Shown here: positions 34,239 through 47,600 of the stretch, piece after piece
How positions within the stretch are numbered: position 1 is the stretch's first letter
Layout of the letters: each line of letters starts with the position of its first letter
Source: Cornus controversa
Taxonomy: Eukaryota > Streptophyta > Magnoliopsida > Cornales > Cornaceae
Direction of reading: 5' to 3'
NCBI GenBank assembly: GCA_026545225.1
Contig: CM048848.1
Span: 17,907,353 to 17,971,352 of the forward strand
Length of the DNA: 64,000 nt
Translations under genes and position numbers: made by a program
The notes under the pieces: model-generated
What the model saw: only the letters and a program-made list of their open reading frames with translations
Told to the model about the DNA's origin: nothing
Databases searched by the model: none

Positions 34239-35176
34239 TTTTGTCGATTGAACAACCAATTGAACACCAAGTACAAAAGTGGAGCCACTGGTGGCGGAGG
34301 GAAGACTGTTGGGAGGTGGTTGAGGGATAGGAAGGAGAAGAAGAAAGTGGAGACAAGAGCTCAAAATGCCCAGCTCCATGCTGCCGTTTCAGTTGCTGGG
34401 GTTGATGCTGCTGTGGCTGCCATTGCTGCTGCTACTGCTGCCTCATCTGGGTCAGGGAAGGACGAGCAGATGGCTAAAACTGATATGGCTGTTGCTTCTG
34501 CTGCTACGTTGGTCGCAGCTCAATGTGTGGAAGCTGCCGATACCATGGGGGCTGAGCGTGATCACCTTGCTTCTGTAGTTAGTTCTGCAATTAATGTACG
34601 TTCAGCTGGGATATCATGACATTGACAGTTGCAGCCGCAACAGGTATGCCAATTATTGCAAATGTAGCCCTAAAATTTCTCTCTTCAAATGTAGTTTATT
34701 AAAGATTGAACACTTTACTGATGTTTTGATTCATAGGTCTTGTTGTTTATGTTAGTTGACAACTTTATCTGGTATTCATGAAATGTACCTAATGAAACGG
34801 TTCGGTGGGCTGGTTGGGTTGTAGCACTGGGTGGGGCAGCAACATTGAAAGCAAGAGCATTAAAAGAGGTATGGAATAAGCAGCGGTGATTCCGGTGGAG
34901 AAAGGAATGGGTGCTGGTGGTGGTCGCAATGGTAGTTCAATTGGGAGTCAGTGGTGAGCTTGTTCCAGATGAGAATTTCCTAGGCATATGCAGTCGAGAA
35001 CTACTTGCCCGAGGTTGTGAGCTCCTTAAGCGGACTTGCAAAGGTATAAATTAAATTTTTAATCCATTTCAGAGTATCTAAGCATAGCTATTACTTGAAC
35101 AAATTTGTTTACATACTATTGATTTGATTAAATGTCATTTGGTTTATGAAGGTGATCTTCATTGGAAAGTAGTTAG
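34239..35176 (+). pseudogene. VAN3-binding protein family (DUF828-PH) gene fragment, three exons
   Basis: The family (VAB/FORKED) binds the ARF-GAP VAN3 and acts in auxin transport and vein patterning at the trans-Golgi and plasma membrane. Exon 34239-34643 encodes [20 protein letters not shown], then [40 protein letters not shown] and [18 protein letters not shown], the DUF828 signature. Exon 34825-35043 gives GAATLKARALKEVW, VIPVEKGMGAG and ELVPDENFLGICSRELLARG. Exon 35152-35176 gives GDLHWKVV, the start of the PH domain. Splice sites look normal. Breaks: one-base losses near 34606 (before the MTLTAAAAT box) and near 34887. The rest of the PH domain and the N-terminal exons are absent. Confidence 0.9.
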
Positions 35177-36127
35177 GTGTGTTTTACTTCAGTTCAACCC
35201 AACATTTTATAGTTGAGAAAATAGAGGGAAAGAAAAGAGCATTATATTTAACTCTTTTGTTGCTTTAGTTTTCCCAAGAAAATGAAGAACTATGTTTAAT
35301 AAATTTTAGCTTGCTAATTTTAGCAGAGTATTTTTTATTTGATCCTGATTCCTGACAATGAATTACTAATAACCCGAATTTTCTTCTCTATGATACCTTT
35401 TTCAAAAGTTGTTACAAATGGGAATGAAATTTAAAGCTCAATTTTGAAATACATTTTTGGTTTCATTACGTAGGATTGTGTTTTGGTTAAAATTTTAAAG
35501 GTAATGTGATGATGCGTCATAATTAGGGTTCTCAACTGCCCTTTTCTGGTTGAAATTGTTAAATAATAAACTAACAGTTAGTTTAGCACGTTATAAATAT
35601 TTTTCTTAATTCTATTTCATACATTCATACACAAACTACTGACAGTTCTCTCTCTAGCTCACACATACTAATGTGTATGTGTCCGTGTGACTGTCAGGCA
35701 TTTATTTGACTTGTAGTTTGTCTTGCATGTTTTTTTAACTTAATTTCAAAATATTTTGAATGCGATTTGAAATGATTTTGTGAGATATATCTACTTTTAG
35801 AATTTATACCAAAGCATTATGACAAAAATAATAATAATTGGGAAGATGGAATGAGTAATACATTATCCTTTTCCAAATAGTTGGGAAAGGAAATTGTGCT
35901 TAGCCATTTTTCATGCCCTTATCTTTTGTGTTATAAATAATTGAGATATATGTTCTTACTATAAAGTTATATTTTTTTCAGGTTTTTTGAGGGTGAGAAA
36001 AGATTGAAGAGAAAACAGAATTAACATGTGGGTGAAAAAAAAAACTTTCAGTGCAAAATACATAAGAGGAAACATCAATTAGAAAAAATGTGGAAGAGAG
36101 AGTTTATGAAAAAGCCGATTTGCTCAT
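35177..36127. other. AT-rich interval before the foldback element
   Basis: No coding signal recognised. Could be intron of the upstream VAN3-binding-protein copy, but no further exon of that gene was found. Confidence 0.45.
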
Positions 36128-37190
36128 TGTTATCTTATCAGGTATGATGTCATGATATCTTATTCTCTCTTGCACACCAACAATCCAGTTACTTTCTTTA
36201 ATATAATGTGTTGTTTTATTTATAAAATTTTATTTTTTCTTGATATTATGTGTTATATTATTTATGAAAATTTATTTTATATATTAACTAATTATACATG
36301 TTTAATTCTATTTATTATCATAATCATTATTCTTTTTGTTTTCTCATATGAATTGAATCTGATATATAAACTATGTTGTTTTGAATCAATTGATTATGTT
36401 ACAATCATACATGAACCATGGACCTAATGATTGCTAGACACTAGGGTCTAGTTCTTTATCCACTTGAGCCAACCCTTTGGGGTCATGGATCATAATTTTA
36501 ATCATGATAGCATGTTTATGATATATGTATGATTATGTTTATGATTGTGGATGAATGGTTTTATATGGTTTGTGGTGTGGTGTTTATACATGGATGAAGC
36601 TCTAGGGTTTATGTTTTTGTTGTAGTTTTATGGCAATTGTAAATGCTGTAGTTTTATGGCAATTGTAAAGGGCAAAATGATTGTTGTCCTAGTCCAATTT
36701 ATGTTTATTGCAAATTATTATGTATCTCTCATAAAGCCATGTAATAGTTTGTAGAAATTCATTTCCAAGAAGATTTTTCAAGCCTCTAGCCATGGAGCAT
36801 GTGCCAAAGGTTTCTTGTGCATGAAAACGTTTGAGATTTCTTGAAGTCCAAGCACATGAGGAGAATTGCTCGTGGGTGGAAATTATTAGTTGGTTAGAGA
36901 TGTAGGTTAGATGAGCTTCATCTATGGTTTTATCTTTTATCTCTTATATTTCATGCATGATGTTTAACCATTATGTTGTGTTGATGCATGATGATTCATG
37001 AAAAAACATGTTTTAATTTGGTAATTATTAAATTATTAGAGTAACTTGTTTGATAAGTTTTGACTTAATATTTTAATTGGACTTGATTTATCCAGATACT
37101 TTCTATTTATAGTAGTTTTCAAAAAATATTTTATTTTTAAACTTAATTAAATATTTCTTTTGAAATTATGAAAACAATAGATAGTAGATA
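36128..37190 (+). repeat. Left terminal inverted repeat of foldback-like element
   Basis: Colinear in reverse complement with 49736-50818. Checkpoints include ATATAATGTGTTGTTTTATT, TTTATTATCATAATCATTAT, AGCCTCTAGCCATGGAGCAT and GACTTGATTTATCCAGATA. This arm has a 26-bp tandem repeat (GTAGTTTTATGGCAATTGTA at about 36623 and 36649) that is single in the right arm. An open frame (36152-36427) exists in both arms but is AT-rich and compositionally simple, so I do not call it a gene. Confidence 0.92.
36414..36482 (-). mobile_element. Truncated SINE in left TIR
   Basis: GGACCTAATGATTGCTAGAC to CCCTTTGGGG matches the reverse complement of the SINE at 50417-50528 but lacks its box B and poly(A) part. 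It includes the complement of the A-box phrase TTGGCTCAAGTGG. Confidence 0.7.
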
Positions 37191-38640
37191 TTTTTAAAAA
37201 ATTTCTTATTTAAATGTCTCCAATTTAAATATGAAAAGTCATATGGATCTAGGTTTCTCTAAATTTAATAACTATTAAATTAAAATATGGGTAAACATAT
37301 ATGCATAATTTATTGTGTAGAATATTGTATTAATATGGTTTAATAGTTAGTTAAATAAATTATTATTTATGTTACATTGTTTATAATTTAAAATAAATAA
37401 TCATTTGTGTTACAAAGTTTATTAGTAATTATATTGTTTGTTAAATATACATTGGTCATTATTAGTTACATAGTTAAATAAATTATTATTTAAGTTACAT
37501 AGTTCATTATTAGCTAGTTAGATAGTTAAATAATTTATTATTTATGCTTCATAGTTTATTATTAGTTAAAAGTTTGATAAATAAATTATTGTTTATACTA
37601 CATTATTTATTATATATTTATTAAATAAACTATTATTTACGTTACATTATTAAATAAATTATCATTTATGTTACAGAATTTATTATTAATTATATATTTG
37701 TTAAATAAATGTTTAATAATTCTACATAATATTAATTACTAATTAGATAGCTGGTTAAATAAATTATTATTTTATTATTTATGGATTCGGGTTCCAGTTC
37801 GGCTTTAGCCTAGTTTATTATTTATGTTCATTACTTTTTAATAAATTATTATTCATGTTACATAATTTGTATTTAATAATATATTATTATTTATGGTGCA
37901 TAGGGTCTAGGGATTGGGGATTCGGGTTTTCGTGTTTGGGGTTTCTGGTTCGGCTTTAGTTTAGTTTATTATTTATGTTAAATAGTTTTTAATTCATAAT
38001 AAATTTTTATTTATGCTACATAGTTTATTATTAATTATATAGTTTGTTAAATAAATTATTATTTAAGCTAGGTAGTTCATTATTAATTAGATAGTTAACT
38101 AATTTATTATTTATGCTTTATAGTTCATTATTAGTATATAGTCTGTTAAATAATTTATTATTTATGCTACATAGTTTATTAGATATTTATTCAATAAATT
38201 ATTATTTATGTTACATACTTTATTATTAGTTACATAGTCTTTTAATTACATTGTTTGTTAAATAAGTTATTATTAATTCTAAATAATTTATTATTAATTA
38301 CATAGTTTGTTTGGGTTTGAGAATTTGGATTTTCATGTTCTAGGTTTGAGGTTTAGGATTCGAGGTTCAGGTTCGGCTTTATTAATTATATAGTTTGCTT
38401 AATAAATTATTATTTAAGCTACATAGTTTATTATTAGTTAAATAATTTGTTATTTATGCTTCATAGTTCATTGGTTATGTAGTCTGCTAATTAAATTATT
38501 ATTTATAATACATAGTTTATGTAGAGATATTTATTTAAAAAATTATTTATGTTACATAGTTTGTTAATTAAATTGTTATTAATTCTACATACTTAATTAT
38601 TAATAATTAGAAGTTTGTTAAATAAGTTATTATGAAACAT
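37191..38640. repeat. AT-rich satellite, short inverted side
   Basis: Tandem AT-rich monomers on the T-rich strand: TTAAATAAATTATTATTTAT-type text with GC-richer islands at about 37785-37810, 37905-37965 and 38305-38385, such as GGTTCGGCTTTAGTTTAGTT. These islands are the reverse complement of the islands in the long array. About 1.45 kb, less than one higher-order unit. Confidence 0.9.
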
Positions 38641-41600
38641 AAATAATAAATTGTTAAACGAACTATCTAACTAATAAGAAACCATATAACTTAAATAATA
38701 GTTTTTTAAATAAATTATATAATTACTAATAAATATAAATCATAAATAGTAATTTATTATCAATTAAAAAATATTTAACATAAATAATAAACTAAACTTA
38801 AGCCAAACCGTAATCCTGAATCTTAAACCTCAAACCTAAAACCCGAAACACAAAAACTCGAATAACCAATTCCCAAATAAACTATATAATTAAAAGACTA
38901 TTTAACAAATAATAAATCCTAACTCCTAAACTCCAAACCCCGAATTCACAAACTCTAGACCATGAAACCCTAATTCCTAAACCCTATGAAACATAAATAA
39001 TAAAAAATTAATAAATAAAAATTATGCTAATAAATAATAATTTATTATGAATTAAAACCTAATTAACACAAATAATAAACTAAACTAAACCCGAATTACA
39101 AAACCCAAACAAACTATTTAATTAAATGATAATTTAATTAATAATAGATAATTATTTATTTAACGAAATATGTAACTAATAATAAACTATGTAACATAAA
39201 TAATAACTTATTTAACAGACTAAATAACTAATTCTAAATTTTGAAGTATAAACAATAAGTTATTAAACTAACAATCTAATTACTAAGAAATGGTAACTTA
39301 AATAATAATTTATTTAACAAACTATATAATTAATAATAAATATTTGTATTGAATAATAATTTATTATGAATTAAAAAATATTTAACATAAATAATAAACT
39401 AAACTAAAACCGAACTGAAACTCCGAATCCTAAACCACAAACCTAGAATCCGAAACACGAAAACCCAAATCACAAACCTCAAACAAACCATGTAATTAAT
39501 AGACTATGTAACTAATAATAAAGCCTAAATTCTAAACCGCAAACCCTGAATCTGGAAACTCAAAATCCCGAAACTCCAATCCCTAACCCTTATGCAGTAT
39601 AAATAATAATATATTAAATAAATATCCGGTAGACTATGTAGTATAACTAATAATTTATTTAACAGACTATATAATTAATAATGAATTATGAATCATAAAT
39701 AATAAATTACTTAACTAAATATCTAACAAATAATTGACTTCGTAGCTTAAATCATAATTTATTTGACAAACTATATAATTAATAATAAGCTATGTAGCAT
39801 AAATAATAATTTATTATTAATTAAAAACTTTTTAACATAAATAATAAACAAATTCAAAGACAAACCAGAATCCGAAACACAAAAATTCAAATCCCCAAAT
39901 CCAAAAAAAATTATATAATTAAAAGACTATTTAACTAATAATAAATCCTAACTTCTAAAATACAAACTCCGAATTCACAAACTCCAAACACCAATCCCTA
40001 AATCATATGAACCATAAATAATAATATATTATTAAATACAAATGATGTAACATAAATAATAACTTATTAAAAATTAAAAACTAATTAACATAAATAATAA
40101 ACTAAACTAAAGCTGAATGGGAACCCCAAATCAAAAACCCATAACTAAAATCCGAAAAAGGAAAACCCGAATCCCCAAACTCAAACAAACTATTTAGCTA
40201 AAAGAGTATTTAATTAATAATAAATAATAATTTATTTCACAAACTATGTAACTAATAAAAACTATGTAACATAAATAATAATTTATTTAACAGACCAAAT
40301 AACTAATTATGAATTATGAAGAATAAATAATAAATTGTTAAACGAACATCTAACTAATAAGGAACCATATAACTTACATAATAATTTTTTAAATAAATTA
40401 TATAATTAATAATAAATATAAATCAAAAATAGTAATTTATTATCAATTAAAAAATATTTAACATAAATAATAAACTAAACTTAAGCCGAACCGTAATCTC
40501 GAATCCTAAACCCCAAACCTAAAACCCGAAACACGAAAACTCGAATACCCAATCCCCAAATAAACTATATAATTAAAAGACTATTTAACACATAATAAAT
40601 CGTAACTCCTAAACTCCAAACCCCGAATTCACAAACTCCAGACCCCGAAACCCCAATTCCTAAACCCTATGAAACATAAATAATAAAAAATTAATAAATA
40701 CTAATTATGCTAATAAATAATAATTTATTATGAATTAAAAACTAATTAACACAAATAATAAACTAAACTAAACCCGGAGTACGAAAACCTGAATTCCAAA
40801 ACCCAAACATACTATTTAATTATAAGACAATTTAATTAATAATAAATAATAATTTATTTAACAAAATGTGTAACTAATAATAAACTATGAACATAAATAA
40901 TAACTTATTTAACAGACTAAATAACTAATTATAAACTTTGAAGCATAAACAATAAGTTATTAAACTAACTATCTAATTACTAAGGAATGGTAGTTTAAAT
41001 AATAATTTATTTAACAAACTATATAATTAATAATAAATATTTATATAGAATAATAATTTATTATGAATTAAAAAATATTTAACATAAATAATAAACTAAA
41101 CTAAAACCAAACTGAAACTCCGAATCCTAAACCACAAACCTAGAAACCGAAACACGAAAACCCAAATTAGAAATCTCAAACAAACCATGTAATAAACAGA
41201 CTATGTAACTAATAATAAAGCCTAAATTATAAACCGCAAGCCCCGAATTCTCAAACTCAAAATCCCAAAACTCCAATCCCTAACCCTTATGCAGTATCTT
41301 AAATAAATATTCGGGACACTATGTAGTATAAGTAATAGTTTATTTAACAGACTATATAACTAATAATGAACTATGAATCATAAACAATAAATTACTTAAC
41401 TAAATATCTAACAAATGATTGACTTGCTAGCTTAAATAATAATTTATTTGACAAACTATATAATTAATAATAAGCTATGTAGCATAAATAATAATTTATT
41501 ATTAATTAAAATTTTTTTAACATAAATAATAAACAAAATTAAAGACAAACCAGAATTAGAAACACAAAAATTCAAATCCCCAAATCCAAAAAAAATTATA

Positions 41601-44600
41601 TAACTAAAAGACTATTTAACTAAATAAATCCTATCTTCTAAAGTACAAACCCCGAATTCACAAACTCCAAACACCAATCCCTAAATCATACGAACCATAA
41701 ATAATAATATATTATTAAATCTAAATAATGCAGCATAAATAATAACTTATTTATAATTAAAAACTAATTAACGTAAATAATATACTAAACTAAAGCTGAA
41801 CGGGAACCCGAATCAAAAACCCATAACTAAAATCCGAAATATAAAAACCCGAATCCCAAACCCAAACAAACTATTTAGCTAAAAGAGTATTTAATTAATA
41901 ATAAATAATAATTTATTTCACAAACTATGTAACTAATAAAAACTATGTAACATAAATAATAATTTATTTAACAGACCAAATAACTAATTATGAATTATGA
42001 AGAATAAATAATAAATTGTTAAACGAACTATCTAACTAATAAGGAACCATATAACTTAAACAATAATTTTTTAAATCAATTATATAATTAATAATAAAAA
42101 TAAATCATAAATAGTAATTTATTATCAATTCAAAAATATTTAACATAAATAATAAACTAAACTTAAGCCGAACCATAATCTCGAATCCAAACCTCAAACC
42201 TAAAACCCCAAACACTAAAACTCGAATACCCAATCCCCAAATAAATTATGGAATTAAAAGACTATTTAACAAATAATAAATCCTAACTCCTAAACTCCAA
42301 ACCCCGAATTAACAAACTCCAGACCCCGAAACCCAAATTCCTAAACCCTATAAAACAGAAATAATAAAAAATTAATAAATACTAATTATGCTAAAAAAAT
42401 AATTATTTATTATGAATTAAAAACTAATTAACACAAATAATAAACTAAACTAAACCCGAAGTACGAACACCTGAATTCCAAAACCCAAACATACTATTTA
42501 ATTATAAGACAATTTAATTAATAATAAATAATAATTTATTTAACAAAATGTGTAACTAATAATAAACTATGTAACATAAATAATAACTTATTTAACAGAC
42601 TAAATAACTAATTATAAACTTTGAAGCATAAACAATAAGTTATTAAACTAACTATCTAATTACAATGGAATGGTATTTTAAATAATAATTTGTTTAACAA
42701 ACTATATAATTAATAATAAATATTTATATTGAATAATAATATATTACGAATAAAAAAATATTTAACATAAATAATAAACTAAACTAAAACCGAACTGAAA
42801 CTCAGAATCCTAAACCACAAACCTAGAAACCGAAACACGAAAACCCAAATCACAAACCTCAAACAAACCATGTAATAAACAGACTATGTAACTAATAATA
42901 AAGGCCTAAATTATAAACCGCAAACCCCGAATCCCCAAACTCAAAATCCCGAAACTCCAATCCCTAACCCTTATGCAGTATAAATAATAATATATTAAAT
43001 AAATATCCGGGACACTATGTAGTATAAGTAATAGTTTATTTAACAGACTATATAACTAATAATGAACTATGAATCATAAAAAATAAATTACTTAACTAAA
43101 TATGTAACAAATAATTGACATCGTAGCTTAAATAATAATTTATTTGACAAACTATATAATTAATAATAAGTTATGTAGCATAAATAATAATTTATTATTA
43201 ATTAAAAACTTTTTAACATAAATAATAAACAAAACTAAAGACAAACCAGAATCCGAAACACAAAAATTCAAATCCCCAAACCCAAAAAAAACTATATAAC
43301 TAAAAGATTATTTAACTAATAATAAATCCTAACTTCTAAAGTACAAAACCCCGAATTTACAAACTCCAAACACCAATCCCTAAATCATATGAACCATAAA
43401 TAATAATATATTATTAAATCTAAATAATGTAGCATAAATAATAACTTATTTATAATTAAAAACTAATTAACGTAAATAATATACTAAACTAAAGCTGAAC
43501 GGGAACCCCGAATCAAAAACCCATAACTAAAATCCGAAATATGAAAACCCGAATCTCCAAACCCAAACAAACTATTTAGCTAAAAGAGTATTTAATTAAT
43601 AATAAATAATAATTTATTTCACAAACTATGTAACTAATAAAAACTATGTAACATAAATAATTATTTATTTAACAGACCAAATAACTAATTATGAATTATG
43701 AAGAATAAATAATAAATTGTTATACGAACTATCTAACTAATAAGGAACCATATAACTTAAACAATAATTTTTTAAATCAATTATATAATTAATAATAAAA
43801 ATAAATCATAAATAGTAATTTATTATCAATTCAAAAATATTTAACATAAATAATAAACTAAACTTAAGCCGAACCGTAATCTCGAATCCTAAACCTCAAA
43901 CCTAAAACCCCAAACACTAAAACTCGAATACCCAATCCCCAAATAAACTATATAATTAAAAGTCTATTTAACACATAATAAATCCTAACTCTTAAACTCC
44001 AAACCCCGAATTCACAAACTCCAGACCCCGAAACCCAAATTCCTAAACCCTATAAAACAGAAATAATAAAAAATTAATAAATACTAATTACGCTAATAAA
44101 TAATAATTTATTATGAATTAAAAATTAATTAACACATAATAAACTAAACTAAACCCGAAGTACGAAAACCTGAATTCCAAAACCCAAACATACTATTTAA
44201 TTAAAAGATAATTTAATTAATAATAAATAATAATTTATTTAACAAAATGTGTAACTAATAATAAACTATGTAACATAAATAATAACTTATTTAACAGACT
44301 AAATAACTAATTATAAACTTTGAAGCATAAACAATAAGTTATTAAACTAACTATCTAATTATAATGGAATGGTATTTTAAATAATAATTTATTTAACAAA
44401 CTATATAATTAATAATAAATATTTATATTGAATAATAATATATTACGAATAAAAAAATATTTAACATAAATAATAAACTAAACTAAAATCGGACTGAAAC
44501 TCCGAATCCTAAACCACAAACCTAGAAACCGAAACACGAAAACCCAAATCACAAACCTCAAACAAACCATGTAATAAACAGACTATGTAACTAATAATAA

Positions 44601-47600
44601 AGGCCTAAATTATAAACTGCAAACCCCGAATCCCCAAACTCAAAATCCCGAAACTCCAATCCCTAACCCTTATGTAGTATAAATAATAATATATTAAATA
44701 AATATCCGAGACACTATGTAGTATAAGTAATAGTTTATTTAACAGACTATATAACTAATTACGAACTATGAATCATAAACAATAAATTACTTAACTAAAT
44801 ATGTAACAAATCATTGACATCGTAGCTTAAATAATAATTTATTTGACAAACTATATAATTAATAATAAGTTATGTAGCATAAATAATATTTTATTATTAA
44901 TTAAAAAACTTTTTAACATTAATAATAAACCAAATTAAAGACAAACCAGAATCCAAAATACAAAAATTCAAATACTCAAACCCAAAAAAAACTATATAAC
45001 TAAAAGACTATTTAACTAATAATAAATTCTAACTCCTAAAGTACAAACCCTGAATTCACAAATTTTGAACACCAATCCCTAAATCATATGAACCATAAAC
45101 AATAATATATTATTAAATACAAATGATGTAGCATAAATAATAACTTATTTATAATTAAAAACTAATTAATATAAATAATATACTAAACTAAAGCCGAACG
45201 GGAACCCCGAATCAAAAACCCATAACTAAAATACGAAATATGAAAACCCGAATCCCCAAACCCAAACAAACTATTTAGCTAAAAGAGTATTTAATTAATA
45301 ATAAATAATAATTTATTTCACGAACTATGTAACTAATAAAAACTATGTAACATAAATAATAATTTATTTTATAGACCAAATAACTAATTATGAATTATGA
45401 AGAATAAATAATAAATTGTTAAACGAACTATCTAACTAATAAGGAACAATATAACTTAAATAATAATTTTTTAAATAAATTATATAATTAATAATAAATA
45501 TAAATCATAAATAGTAACTTATTATCAATTAAAAAATATTTAACATAAATAATAAACTAAACTTAAGCCGAACCTTAATCCCGAATCCTAAACCCCAAAT
45601 CCTAAACCCTATGAAACATAAATAATAAAAAATTAATAAATACTAATTATGCTAATAAATAATAATTTATTATGAATTAAAACCTAATTTAATTAAAAGA
45701 CAATTTAATTAATAATAAATAATTATTTATTTAACGAAATATGTAACTAATAATAAACTATGTAACATAAATAATAACTTATTTAACAGACTAAATAACT
45801 AATTATAAACTTTGAAGCATAAACAATAAGTTATTAAACTAACTATCTAATTACTAAGGAATGGTAGCTTAAATAATAATTGATTTAACAAACTATATAA
45901 TTAATAATAAATATTTATATAGAATAATAATTTATGATGAATTAAAAAATATTTAACATAAATAATAAACTAAACGAAAACCAAACTGAAACTCCGAATC
46001 CTAAACCACAAACCTAGAAACCGAAACACGAAAACCCAAATCCCAAACCTCAATTAAACCCTGTAATAAACAGACTATGTAACTAATAATAAAGCCTAAA
46101 TTATAAACCGCAAATCCCGAATCCCCAAACTCAAAATCCCGAAACTCCAATCCCTAACCTTATGCGGTATAAATAATAATATATTAAATAAATATCCGGG
46201 AGATTATGTAGTATAAGTAATAATTTACTTAACATACTATATAACTAATAATGAACTATGAATCAGAAACAATAAATTACTTAACTAAATATCTAACAAA
46301 TAATTGACTTCATAGCTTAAATAATAATTTATTTGACAACCTATATAATTAATAATAAGCTATGTAGCATAAATAATATTTTATTATTAATTAAAAACTT
46401 TTTAACATAAATAATAAACAAAATTAAAGACAAACCACAATCTGAAACACAAAAATTCAAATCCCCAAACCCAAAAAAAACTATATAATTAAAAAACTAT
46501 TTAACTAATAATAAATCCTAACTCCTAGACTACAAACCCTAAATTCACAAATTTCGAACACCAATCCCTAAATCATATGAACCATAAACAATAATATATT
46601 ATTAAATACAAATGATGTAGCATAAATAATAACTTATTTATAATTAAAAAGTAATTAACATAAAAAATATACTAAACTAAAGCCGAACGGGAACCAAATC
46701 AAAAACCCATACCTCCGAAATATGAAAACCCGAATCCCCAAACCCAAACAAACTATTTAGCTAAAAGAGTATTTAATTAATAATAAATAATAATTTATTT
46801 CACAAACTATGTAACTAATAAAAACTATGTAACATAAATAATAATTTATTTAACAGACCAAATAACTAATTATGAAGCATAAATAATAAATTGTTAAACG
46901 AACTATCTAACTAATAAGGAACCATATAACTTAAATAATAATTTTTTAAATAAATTATATAATTAATAATAAATATAAATCAGAAATAGTAATTTATTAT
47001 CAATTAAAAAATATTTAACATAAATAATAAGCTAAACTTAAGCGAGCCGTAATCCCGAATCCTAAACCTAAAACCCGAAACATGAAAACTCGAATACCCA
47101 ATCGTCAAATAAACTATATAATTAAAAGACTATTTAACAAATAATAAATCCTAACTTCTAAATTCCAATTCCTAAACCTTATAAAACATAAATAATAAAA
47201 AATTAATAAATACAAATTATGCTAATAAATAATAATTTATTATGAATTAAAAATTAATTAACACAAATAATAAACTAAACTAAACCCGAAGTACGAAAAC
47301 CCGAATTACAAATCCCAAACAAACTATTTAATTAAAAGACTATTTAATTAATAATAAATAATGATTTATTTAACAAAATATGTAACTAATAATAAACTAT
47401 GTAATATATATATAATAACTTATTTAACAGACTAAATAACTAATTATAAATTTTGAAGCATAAACAATAAGTTATTAAACTAACTATCTAATTATTAAGG
47501 AATGGTAGCTTAAATAATAATTTATTTAACAAACTATATAATTAATAATAAATATTTATATTGAATAATAATTTATTATGAATTAAATAATATTTAACAT

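Noticed and set aside
34239-34619. Intact single-exon gene for a DUF828 protein.
   Set aside because: The frame ends only because of a one-base loss before the conserved MTLTAAAAT box; a second indel lies in the next exon.
36119-36127. A target-site duplication for the foldback-like element.
   Set aside because: TTTGCTCAT on the left and TACATGCAC on the right do not match, and shifting the tip position did not produce a convincing pair.
36152-36427. Ile/Tyr/Phe-rich ORF present in both foldback arms (also 50516-50827), looking like a membrane protein.
   Set aside because: The composition is explained by AT-rich DNA and the shared presence by the inverted duplication; there is no conserved motif.
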